From Klebsiella pneumoniae (GTDB lineage: Bacteria > Bacteroidota > Bacteroidia > Flavobacteriales > Flavobacteriaceae), in contig CALPPA020000011.1 in assembly GCA_943325355.2 (NCBI GenBank), positions 1-15,239 of the forward strand: a stretch of 15,239 nt of DNA, in the 5' to 3' direction. Below the pieces are notes generated by a model. The model did no database searches and was not told the origin of the DNA. It saw only the letters and a list, made by a program, of their open reading frames with translations. Made by a program: the position numbers and the translations under genes. Below, piece after piece: positions 7,415 through 13,480 of this stretch (positions are counted from its first letter, which is position 1; each line of letters starts with the position of its first letter).

Positions 7415-8335
7415 ATGTTAAACAGGAAGAACAAAATTTTATTGATGAAATTCATCAGTTTGTTCTCTGTCGTTAGAGGTTACAATATTCCAATAATCAT
7501 CATAGCTCAATATCTTTCGGCAATATTTATTCTTGCACCCGAAAAAAGAGGCTTGGCCATTCTACTCGATTTCGATTTATTTATCATTGTTTTTGCTTCT
7601 TCATTGACCATTGCATCAGGCTATATTATCAATAATTTTTACGACAGCAAAAAAGATTTAATCAATCGCCCCAACAAATCAATGCTCGACCGATTGATAA
7701 GCCAAAAAACAAAACTAAATGTCTATTTTACACTCAATTTTATTGTTGCTTTTTTAGCCATTTTTGTTTCCTGGCGTGCATTCGTTTATTTTTCAGTCTA
7801 TATATTTTTGATTTGGTATTATTCACACCGCATAAAAAAATACCCTATAATCGGTAACTTGACTTCGGCATTCCTATCTGTTTTACCTTTTTTCGCCATT
7901 TTTTTATATTACAAAAACCTATATGAAGTTATTTTAGGTCACGCTACTTTCTTGTTTTTATTGCTCTTGATTCGGGAAATGATAAAGGATTTAGAAAATA
8001 TAAAAGGCGATTTGGCCAACGATTATAAAACCATTCCCATTATTTATGGTGAAGCCGTTTCAAAGAAAATAATTACCGCATTGTCAATAGCTACCATAAT
8101 TCCTGTGTATGTTCTGATCGAAATTTTCGACGTGGGATATATGGATATGTATTTTTATTTCTGCTTAATAATTTTAATTTTTTTCTTGCTTCGTCTTTGG
8201 AAATCAAATACCAAAGAACAATTTGTACTACTTCATAATGTATTGAAATTCCTTATTGTGGCAGGAGTTTTCAGCATTATCCTTATCAATCCAAGCGTTT
8301 TGTGGCACGGCGAAAAATTGTTGCGCTCAATTTGA
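7415..8335 (+). CDS. UbiA-family prenyltransferase, (di)geranylgeranylglyceryl-phosphate synthase-like
   Basis: A 306-aa multi-spanning membrane prenyltransferase with about eight hydrophobic helices. Both Mg-diphosphate motifs are present: NNFYDSKKD (N73, D77, D81) and DLENIKGDLANDYKT (D192, D199, D203). The second block, followed by TIPIIYG, resembles archaeal digeranylgeranylglyceryl-phosphate synthase more than UbiA or MenA quinone enzymes, judged from memory of those families. Expected reaction: transfer of a C15-C20 (or longer) prenyl chain onto a polar acceptor, perhaps a prenylglyceryl phosphate, in the inner membrane. Its start is 1 nt after the kinase stop, so it shares a transcript with two mevalonate enzymes that supply its isoprenoid donor. 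Alternatives are heme O, menaquinone or other aromatic prenyltransferase activity. UbiA membership is firm; the acceptor is inferred. Confidence 0.82.
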   Translation: MLNRKNKILLMKFISLFSVVRGYNIPIIIIAQYLSAIFILAPEKRGLAILLDFDLFIIVFASSLTIASGYIINNFYDSKKDLINRPNKSMLDRLISQKTKLNVYFTLNFIVAFLAIFVSWRAFVYFSVYIFLIWYYSHRIKKYPIIGNLTSAFLSVLPFFAIFLYYKNLYEVILGHATFLFLLLLIREMIKDLENIKGDLANDYKTIPIIYGEAVSKKIITALSIATIIPVYVLIEIFDVGYMDMYFYFCLIILIFFLLRLWKSNTKEQFVLLHNVLKFLIVAGVFSIILINPSVLWHGEKLLRSI

Positions 8336-8341
8336 TTTTTT

Positions 8342-8420
8342 AGGAGCCACTTCCCGCTATCCGCTGTATCTTTTACTTCTTAAAGAAAAAGTAAAAGGAT
8401 GCCGCTTCCATCAGGGCTAG
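8342..8420. repeat. Structured intergenic element, probably a dispersed Flavobacterium repeat
   Basis: This lies in the 156-nt gap between the UbiA and pseudouridine synthase genes, which holds no ORF. It has a GC-richer rim (AGGAGCCACTTCCCGCTATCC on the left; GCCGCTTCCATCAGGGCTAG on the right) around an inverted repeat: CTTTTACTT (8370-8378) with AAGTAAAAG (8389-8397), loop of 10 nt. Outer AGCC (8345-8348) can pair with GGCT (8415-8418), and CCGCT occurs three times. From memory, many Flavobacterium genomes carry intergenic sequences with these same rims and a variable central hairpin. No T-run follows the hairpin, so it is not an ordinary terminator. Confidence 0.6.
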
Positions 8421-8464
8421 GATACCCTAATCCAAAAACAATCAACTAGTAAGCAATAAAAAAC

Positions 8465-8472
8465 TATCTTTG
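8465..8472 (+). promoter_or_regulatory. -7 promoter element (TATCTTTG) of the pseudouridine synthase gene
   Basis: TATCTTTG, identical to the element before mvaD, lies 19 nt before ATG 8492. No convincing -33 TTTG is visible at 17-23 nt. Confidence 0.62.
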
Positions 8473-8491
8473 TGCCAAATTACAGTTTATT

Positions 8492-9400
8492 ATGAATAAC
8501 AAGGAAGGCAATAACAATAAAAGCGGCGGTAGAGCAAAAAGCTCCAGACCAAGCTCAAATAAGCCACAACCTGCGATGCAAAAAAGGGCACAAGGGCCTA
8601 AAAAAGTAAAACCAACGACTAAAGTTGCTGAGGCGGCTACTAATAAAGTAGAAAAAAAACCAAATCAAGCGCCAAAAAGGCCTAAAGTAAAAGATGAAAT
8701 CCGTCTGAACAAATACATTTCTAATTCTGGAGTTTGTTCGCGTCGTGACGCCGATATTTACATTCAATCTGGAAACGTAAAAGTAAATGGAATTCCTGTT
8801 ATAGAAATGGGTTATATGGTAAAACCGGGTGATGTTGTGAATTTTGATGGAGCAGTTTTAACTCCAGAGAAAAAAGTATACATCTTATTGAACAAACCAA
8901 AAAACTTTACCACGGCGCTTGACGAAGGTCAGGAAGACCGTAATGTTTTAGAATTGGTAAAAGGTTCAACCACAGCAAAAATTGGTGCCGTAGGAAGAAT
9001 GGACAAGAACACCACTGGTTTATTGTTGTTTACCAACGACACCGATATGATTCGTAAGTTTACTTTACCCACTAACAAATCATCAAAAATTTACCAAGTT
9101 TCATTAGATAAAAATCTAAAATTCGAGGATTTAGAAAAAATCCAAAAAGGCTTGGTTCTTGACGGACACCGTGTGTTTGTCGAAGATGTAAGTTATATTG
9201 AAGGAGAAGCAAAAAGCGAAATTGGACTTAAACTTCGTTCTGCCAATGTTAAAGTAGTTCGTTCTATTTTCGAAAACTTTAGTTACGATGTTTTGCGAAT
9301 TGATAGAGTTGCTTTTGCAGGTTTAACCAAAAAGAATTTACCTCGTGGCAACTGGAGATTGCTTACTGAACAAGAAATTATCAATTTGAAAAACGTATAA
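8492..9400 (+). CDS. Pseudouridine synthase, RsuA/RluB/E/F family, with long basic N-terminal tail
   Basis: Predicted to isomerise a uridine in rRNA; RluB-type 23S modification is the best guess. Residues 1 to about 67 are a low-complexity Lys/Asn/Pro/Ala/Ser-rich tail. An S4 RNA-binding domain follows from about residue 70 (IRLNKYISNSGVCSRRDA, then VKVNG and KPGDVV). The catalytic domain has VYILLNKP, the motif GRMDKNTTGLLLFTND with catalytic D171, and near the C-terminus VLRIDRVAFAGL and LPRGNWRLLTEQE, which are typical of the RluB/RsuA group. The product is 302 aa; the tail explains the excess over a compact RluB-type core. Such basic tails are common on Bacteroidota members and probably add RNA affinity (inference). 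It is a single-gene unit with its own promoter and terminator. The exact target base cannot be read from the sequence. Confidence 0.93.
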   Translation: MNNKEGNNNKSGGRAKSSRPSSNKPQPAMQKRAQGPKKVKPTTKVAEAATNKVEKKPNQAPKRPKVKDEIRLNKYISNSGVCSRRDADIYIQSGNVKVNGIPVIEMGYMVKPGDVVNFDGAVLTPEKKVYILLNKPKNFTTALDEGQEDRNVLELVKGSTTAKIGAVGRMDKNTTGLLLFTNDTDMIRKFTLPTNKSSKIYQVSLDKNLKFEDLEKIQKGLVLDGHRVFVEDVSYIEGEAKSEIGLKLRSANVKVVRSIFENFSYDVLRIDRVAFAGLTKKNLPRGNWRLLTEQEIINLKNV

Positions 9401-9417
9401 ATATCAGATTATCAAGC

Positions 9418-9450
9418 AAAAAATCCCAAAGCAATTTGGGATTTTTTTTG
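9418..9450. terminator. Bidirectional terminator between the pseudouridine synthase gene and gldD
   Basis: AAATCCCAAA (9421-9430), loop GCAA and TTTGGGATTT (9435-9444) form a 10-bp stem with A-rich and T-rich flanks. It can therefore end transcription on both strands of this convergent pair. Confidence 0.9.
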
Positions 9451-9468
9451 ATTGTAAAACTTTACAAT
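9451..9468. repeat. Short palindrome directly after the gldD stop
   Basis: ATTGTAAA (9451-9458) and TTTACAAT (9461-9468) form an 8-bp inverted repeat around AC. It ends on the base next to the gldD stop codon and sits beside the bidirectional terminator. It may extend the 3' hairpin of the gldD transcript. Confidence 0.5.
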
Positions 9469-10035
9469 TTATTTCCACTTCAAAGTTTCCATCAACCGTT
9501 GCATATCATTTCTAACGTAACTTGCGGCTGGCATAATGGAATCGTAATTAGGTTTAGCATAGAAATAAACCGAGCCTGTTACAAAATGTTTGATGCTGTC
9601 CGTCACATAAAACTGTGAGTTTGTCGCTGCATTTCCATCCACTTGATAGAACATTCCATACACTTTTTTGGTTGGATTTAAATAAGGTTGTTCTAATATA
9701 TCGTCAGCTTTTATGACGTGTTCGTAGGTTAGTTTTTGAGCGTCACGCAATAATTTATTGATATTATTATTTACTGGCTTGTAGGTCAAATAAATGGTGG
9801 CTTTCATTTTGGGGTAGGTAATTGTAAATCCAAAATCTTTTCCGCCCTTGATTACAGCTTCTGAATTCATCTCGAAGGCAAACGGGGAAGCGCTATTTTC
9901 AAAATTCACATATTCGGCTTCAGGATAATCCAGTCTCAAATAGCTAGCAGGTTTAGGTAAAACCTCATCCTTACAGCTAAAGACAGAAATTAAAATAATA
10001 AAAAGTAAAGGAATTGCAATTTGTTTTCTTAGCAT
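9469..10035 (-). CDS. gldD: Gliding motility lipoprotein GldD
   Basis: Cell-envelope lipoprotein required for gliding in Flavobacterium johnsoniae and associated with the GldB/H/J-type envelope proteins. I start at ATG 10035 (188 aa): it opens onto a lipoprotein signal (MLRKQIAIPLLF...SVFSC, lipidated Cys21). The TTG at 10050 would only add five residues and overlap the gldE stop. After Cys21 come KDEVLPKPASYLRLDYPEAEY and a mixed alpha/beta domain with the GldD-typical YLNPTKKVYGMFYQVDGNAAT and FVTGSVYFYAKPNYDS. The KDE after the Cys is somewhat acidic, but the final leaflet cannot be decided. It is the last gene of the mutY-ssb-gldE-gldD run, 7 nt after gldE, and is followed by the bidirectional terminator. 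Confidence 0.93.
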   Translation of the reverse strand: MLRKQIAIPLLFIILISVFSCKDEVLPKPASYLRLDYPEAEYVNFENSASPFAFEMNSEAVIKGGKDFGFTITYPKMKATIYLTYKPVNNNINKLLRDAQKLTYEHVIKADDILEQPYLNPTKKVYGMFYQVDGNAATNSQFYVTDSIKHFVTGSVYFYAKPNYDSIMPAASYVRNDMQRLMETLKWK

Positions 10036-10042
10036 TTTGTAT

Positions 10043-11335
10043 TTAATCAATGGTCACTTTTATTTGTTTTATACGTTTTTTATCTACCGTTTCAATGGTG
10101 AATACGCAGTTTTCGAAAGTAATTTTCTGGTCTTTTTTTGGAAAATTTCCTAAAATTTCAAGAATAAATCCTGCCAAAGTTTCAGCTTCGCCTTTTGTTG
10201 TTTCGAACAATTCTTCATCAACATCAATGACTCTATAAAAATCCTTGAGGTTTATTTTTCCTTCAAAAAGATAATTTTTATCGTCTATTTTAGAAAAATT
10301 GACATTGTCACCATCAAATTCATCGCTGATATCGCCCACAATTTCTTCAATAATGTCCTCTAAAGAAACCAATCCCGAAGTTCCTCCGTATTCATCTACA
10401 ACAATAGCCAAATGACTTTTCATACTTTGAAAATCTTTGAGCAAATTGTCGATTTTTTTATTCTCAGGAACAAAAAATGGCTCCCGAATCAATGTTTTCC
10501 AGTCAAATTCTTCTTTATTAATATACGGAAGCAAATCTTTAACAAACAAAACGCCTTCTATCTGGTCTATATTGTCTCGATAAACAGGAATTCTCGAAAA
10601 ACCTTTTTCGATTATTTTCGAATAAATCACGGCAAAAGATTCTTCTATTTCCAGAGCAAAAATATCCATTCTCGGACTCATAACCTGTTTCGTATCTGTA
10701 TTTCCGAAAGACACGATTCCTTCCAATATTTTTTGCTCTTCGGTCGAAGTTTCTTCTGAATCAGTAAGTTCCAGTGCTTGCGACAATTGATCAACTGAGA
10801 AATTTGTTTTTTGTTTTCCTAATTTATTATGCAAATAAATAGTGACTTTTCGCATTGGCAAACTTATAGGCGAAAGCAATTTATCAAGCCCCAAAACAGG
10901 ATAAGCAATCCATTTAGCAAACTTAATATTGTTTCTGCTAGCATATACTTTTGGCAAAACTTCGCCAAACAACAAAATTAAAAAAGTAGCTACCATCACT
11001 TTTAAAATAAATTCCAAAATAGGTGAATTAATAGCCGAAAACAAGTTGTGTCCTATGTAAGAAAACAAAATAACTACTCCAATATTGATAAAATTATTGG
11101 CAACAAGAAGCGTGGCAAGTAATTTTTTTGGTTTTTCTAAAAGTTTCGAAATTATTTTTCCTTTCGAAGGATGTTCAAGAATTGTATCGTCAATATCTTT
11201 TTGTGATAACGAAAAAAGTGCCACTTCGGCACCTGAAACTATTGCAGAACAAAAAAGCAACACAAATATTGCTAAAAACCCAAATACTAAATGAGTATCA
11301 TAAGCATATTGAAACAAACTGGGCTCCGGGTCCAA
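10043..11335 (-). CDS. gldE: Gliding-associated membrane protein GldE (CNNM/CorC-type transporter family), TTG start
   Basis: A 430-aa protein with the CNNM/DUF21 membrane domain at about 15-190 (FLAIFVLLFCSAIVSGAEVALFSLS, then LFGEVLPKVYASRN). A pair of CBS domains follows at about 205-335 (VMSPRMDIFAL; VVDEYGGTSGLVSLEDIIEEIVGDI), then a CorC/HlyC C-terminal domain to the end. Relatives export Mg2+ or other divalent ions; GldE is the gliding-linked paralogue that works with GldD at the cytoplasmic membrane. The start must be the TTG at 11335: an in-frame stop lies six codons upstream, and the first internal ATG falls more than 100 residues later, inside the membrane domain. The N-terminus MDPEPSL fits what I recall of GldE. 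It begins 11 nt after the ssb stop and ends 7 nt before gldD, so it is operonic. Confidence 0.93.
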   Translation of the reverse strand: MDPEPSLFQYAYDTHLVFGFLAIFVLLFCSAIVSGAEVALFSLSQKDIDDTILEHPSKGKIISKLLEKPKKLLATLLVANNFINIGVVILFSYIGHNLFSAINSPILEFILKVMVATFLILLFGEVLPKVYASRNNIKFAKWIAYPVLGLDKLLSPISLPMRKVTIYLHNKLGKQKTNFSVDQLSQALELTDSEETSTEEQKILEGIVSFGNTDTKQVMSPRMDIFALEIEESFAVIYSKIIEKGFSRIPVYRDNIDQIEGVLFVKDLLPYINKEEFDWKTLIREPFFVPENKKIDNLLKDFQSMKSHLAIVVDEYGGTSGLVSLEDIIEEIVGDISDEFDGDNVNFSKIDDKNYLFEGKINLKDFYRVIDVDEELFETTKGEAETLAGFILEILGNFPKKDQKITFENCVFTIETVDKKRIKQIKVTID

Positions 11336-11346
11336 ATTAAAAAAGA

Positions 11347-11799
11347 TTAGTTAGACAATTGTGACGGTAAATCGTTTTCTGGTAAACCGCCATTTTCTGG
11401 GTCAAAGTTAGCGTTTTTTGTCGGTTCGACGGTTTTATTCTCTTTGTTGCCTTCAAATTCCTTTTTGGTTGTAAGAAAAGTAAAATCTATGGCTTGAATT
11501 TCTGTGATGTATTTAGTGGAACCATCCTCGGCTTGCCATTGTCGTGATTTTATGCGGCCTTCAATAAAAACTTTGTCTCCTTTTGACAAATATTTTTCAC
11601 ACAATTCTGCCGCTTTATTCCGCACCACAATATTGTGCCACTCCGTAGAAGTGATTTTTTCACCTGTTTCCTTGTTAATGTAAATCTCGTTTGTAGCCAA
11701 AGGGAATTTCCCAATGCAGGAATCACTTTTGAAATAGTGCATCTTCACATCGTCGCCCAAGTGGCCTATTAACATCACTTTATTTAAAGTTGAATTCAT
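11347..11799 (-). CDS. ssb: Single-stranded DNA-binding protein
   Basis: A 150-aa SSB. The OB-fold (about 1-108) shows MNSTLNKVMLIGHLGDDV, FPLATNE, TEWHNIVVRNKAAELCEKYLSKGDKVFIEGRI and SRQWQAEDGSTKYITEI, all standard for tetrameric bacterial SSB. It coats single-stranded DNA in replication, repair and recombination. A short acidic, Asn/Glu/Pro-rich linker leads to the end, ...GGLPENDLPSQLSN. The family's usual tip, an acidic run followed by DLPF that docks partner proteins, is recognisable as NDLP, but the terminal Phe is replaced and five residues (SQLSN) follow. It sits 39 nt downstream of mutY with its own promoter and is read together with gldE and gldD. It may be one of several SSB paralogues in the genome. 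Confidence 0.95.
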   Translation of the reverse strand: MNSTLNKVMLIGHLGDDVKMHYFKSDSCIGKFPLATNEIYINKETGEKITSTEWHNIVVRNKAAELCEKYLSKGDKVFIEGRIKSRQWQAEDGSTKYITEIQAIDFTFLTTKKEFEGNKENKTVEPTKNANFDPENGGLPENDLPSQLSN

Positions 11800-11818
11800 A
11801 TTCTGTTTTTTCTATACC

Positions 11819-11848
11819 CAAATATAATGATTTTTGAGTTAGTTCAAA
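11819..11848 (-). promoter_or_regulatory. ssb-gldE-gldD promoter
   Basis: On the minus strand, -33 TTTG (11845-11848) and -7 TATATTTG (11819-11826) are separated by 18 nt, an excellent Bacteroidota promoter. The -33 box lies inside the last codons of mutY; the -7 box is 19 nt before the ssb ATG. Confidence 0.72.
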
Positions 11849-12909
11849 AAATCCTTTTCAATAAAATTATGAATCACGATAGGGAATGGGAATGTTTTTA
11901 AAGTTGTAGCGTCAATACCATTTTCGACAACTCCTTGTACTTTTACTTTCCAAAACTTGATATGCAAATGTTGATGTGATAATTTATGTATGATACTTTC
12001 AGGATTGTATTCTAATATGCTTTTAATTTGCTTCGCCAATTCGCTAACACTCGGGTTGTTTTCTTTGAAAGAATCAGATTGAATTTGTTTAGTAATGTTT
12101 TCAAAATCTTCATCCTTTTCAGTTTCTATCAATGGAAATTCATAGAGATTATGCCAAATTCCTTTTGCTGTACGCTTTTGGATTATTGTATTATCGTTAT
12201 CATCCGAAACTACCAAATAATTAAAAAACCGATTCCTGACTTTCAACTTCTTTGATTTAACGGGTAATTGATCCACTTTCTTTTTTTGCAAAGCGGCACA
12301 ACTTTCGTTGAAAACACAAACTCCACAGTTGGGACTTTTAGGAACACATTGCAAAGCGCCGAATTCCATAATGGCTTGGTTGAACAAAGCGGGGTTGTCT
12401 TTTGGCATCAATTCGAAAGCTAAAGCAGCAAATTCCTTTTTGGCGGAAGCCGAAGCAATGTCGGTTTCTACGTCAAAATAACGCGACAAAACCCGAAAAA
12501 CATTTCCGTCGACAACAGGAACCGCTTCATTGTATGAAAAAGAAGCAATGGCGGCTGCCGTATATTCGCCAACACCTTTTAATTTCAATAAATCATTATA
12601 ATTATCCGGAAAAACACCAGATAATTCTGTGGCAACAAATTGCGCGGTTTTATGCAAATTTCTAGCACGTGAATAATAACCCAATCCTTGCCAAAGTTTT
12701 AAAACCTGTTCTTCATTTGCTTCAGCCAAATCAAAAACTGTTGGAAAATTAGTTGTAAATGAGATAAAATATGGCGTTCCTTGTGCTACTCTAGTCTGCT
12801 GAAGCATAATTTCGGAGAGCCAAATTAGATACGGATTATCAGTTTTTCGCCACGGTAAATCTCGTTTATTTTCTAAATACCACCTTATCAATATGTTGGA
12901 ATAATGCAT
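11839..12909 (-). CDS. mutY: A/G-specific adenine glycosylase MutY
   Basis: Removes adenine mispaired with 8-oxoguanine or guanine in the GO base-excision pathway. The 356 aa are full length (E. coli MutY is 350). The HhH-GPD domain shows WLSEIMLQQTRV with catalytic E33, LWQGLGYYSRARNL, the helix-hairpin-helix LKGVGEYTAAAI, and VVDGNVFRV with catalytic D134. The [4Fe-4S] ligands are C188, C195, C198 and C204 with the exact C-x6-C-x2-C-x5-C spacing. The C-terminal part (about 225-350) is the NUDIX-like 8-oxoG recognition domain, with QKRTAKGIWHNLYEFP. ATG 12909 starts directly at the first helix. It is the first gene of the minus-strand run toward gldD and is divergent from the HU gene, with promoter-like elements for both in the 133-nt gap. 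Confidence 0.97.
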   Translation of the reverse strand: MHYSNILIRWYLENKRDLPWRKTDNPYLIWLSEIMLQQTRVAQGTPYFISFTTNFPTVFDLAEANEEQVLKLWQGLGYYSRARNLHKTAQFVATELSGVFPDNYNDLLKLKGVGEYTAAAIASFSYNEAVPVVDGNVFRVLSRYFDVETDIASASAKKEFAALAFELMPKDNPALFNQAIMEFGALQCVPKSPNCGVCVFNESCAALQKKKVDQLPVKSKKLKVRNRFFNYLVVSDDNDNTIIQKRTAKGIWHNLYEFPLIETEKDEDFENITKQIQSDSFKENNPSVSELAKQIKSILEYNPESIIHKLSHQHLHIKFWKVKVQGVVENGIDATTLKTFPFPIVIHNFIEKDFLN

Positions 12910-12926
12910 CGTTAAATTTTAGTTAG

Positions 12927-12934
12927 CAAAAGTA
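12927..12934 (-). promoter_or_regulatory. Possible mutY -7 promoter element (TACTTTTG)
   Basis: The minus strand reads TACTTTTG, fitting TAnnTTTG, 17 nt before the mutY ATG. No clear -33 TTTG is visible, so support is moderate. Confidence 0.5.
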
Positions 12935-12967
12935 AAAGTTTATGTTGTTAAAATTTAATGAATTAGC

Positions 12968-12999
12968 TTGAATAATTGTTTTTTTAATTCATATATTTG
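12968..12999 (+). promoter_or_regulatory. Promoter of the HU-family gene
   Basis: -7 TATATTTG (12992-12999) with a TTG at 12968-12970, 21 nt upstream. The ATG is at 13043, leaving an AT-rich leader of roughly 37 nt. The distance to the mutY -7 element is about 57 nt, so the two divergent promoters could influence each other. Confidence 0.65.
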
Positions 13000-13042
13000 C
13001 AACCTCAAAAAATTAGTACACAATTATAAATTACGAATTAAA

Positions 13043-13333
13043 ATGACAAAAGCAGATATCGTATCAAAAATCTCAGAGAGATTAGGTCTAGAAAAAGGAG
13101 ATGTTCAGGCAACAGTAGAGACCTTTATGACAGAAGTAAAAAATTCATTAGAAACTGGAGACAATGTTTATTTAAGAGGTTTTGGAAGCTTCATTGTGAA
13201 AACAAGAGCTGAAAAAACGGGAAGAAATATTTCAAAAAACACCACAATCAAAATTCCTGCCCACAATATTCCTGCATTCAAACCTGCAAAAGTTTTTGTT
13301 GAAGGAGTAAAAACAAATAACGAAGCAAAATAA
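13043..13333 (+). CDS. HU/IHF-family DNA-binding protein
   Basis: A 96-aa nucleoid protein. ATG 13043 (MTKADIVSKISERLGL) is the normal family N-terminus; any longer reading would run through the promoter region. Helical dimerisation part: about residues 1-42. DNA-binding arm: VYLRGFGSFIVKTRAEKTGRN (42-62), then SKNTTIKIPAHNIPAFKPAK (64-83). It bends and packages DNA as a dimer. The arm tip differs from classical HU: the residue after RN, normally the intercalating Pro of GRNP, is Ile63 here. A mini-gene follows 31 nt downstream without an intervening terminator, and divergent mutY lies upstream. It could be a sequence-tolerant HU or an IHF-like paralogue; motifs alone do not separate them. 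Confidence 0.93.
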   Translation: MTKADIVSKISERLGLEKGDVQATVETFMTEVKNSLETGDNVYLRGFGSFIVKTRAEKTGRNISKNTTIKIPAHNIPAFKPAKVFVEGVKTNNEAK

Positions 13334-13364
13334 AAATATTTATTAATTACAAAATCACCAGATT

Positions 13365-13457
13365 ATGCCAAGTGGTAAAAAAAGGAAGAGACATAAGGTA
13401 GCAACGCACAAACGCAAAAAAAGAGCGAGAGCTAACCGTCACAAAAAGAAAAAGTAG
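13365..13457 (+). CDS. Tiny basic protein with AURKAIP1/COX24-type motif (mS38/bS22-like ribosomal protein)
   Basis: A 30-residue ORF: ATG 13365, stop TAG 13455. It starts MPSGKKRKRHKVATHKR and continues KKRARANRHKKKK, with 20 of 30 residues Lys, Arg or His. From memory it matches the Bacteroidota proteins annotated with the AURKAIP1/COX24 domain, related to mitochondrial mS38 and mycobacterial bS22, which sit in the small ribosomal subunit near the decoding region. It lies 31 nt after the HU gene, most likely in the same transcript, and its last codons and stop form the left arm of the terminator. It is too short for default gene finders. The ORF and family resemblance are good; ribosomal location in this organism is inferred. 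Confidence 0.85.
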   Translation: MPSGKKRKRHKVATHKRKKRARANRHKKKK

Positions 13458-13480
13458 TTTTAAACTACTTTTTTCTTTTT
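13449..13480 (+). terminator. Terminator of the HU / small basic protein transcript
   Basis: AAAAAGTAG (13449-13457) pairs with CTACTTTTT (13465-13473) around TTTTAAA; a T-rich tail continues to 13480. The left arm includes the stop codon of the mini-gene. Confidence 0.8.

Noticed and set aside
8336..8491. Insertion-sequence remnant in the UbiA-pseudouridine synthase gap
   Set aside because: No transposase fragment, no clear terminal inverted repeats and no target-site duplication; a small structured repeat fits better.
9436..9618. Plus-strand ORF of about 60 codons beginning in the terminator
   Set aside because: It lies in the terminator and antisense to gldD, with no family resemblance and no promoter of its own.
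10036..10050. TTG start at 10050 for gldD
   Set aside because: ATG 10035 begins exactly at the lipoprotein signal and avoids overlap with the gldE stop.
12028..12665. Plus-strand ORFs inside mutY
   Set aside because: They are reverse-strand shadows of mutY; mutY has all catalytic and iron-sulphur residues.
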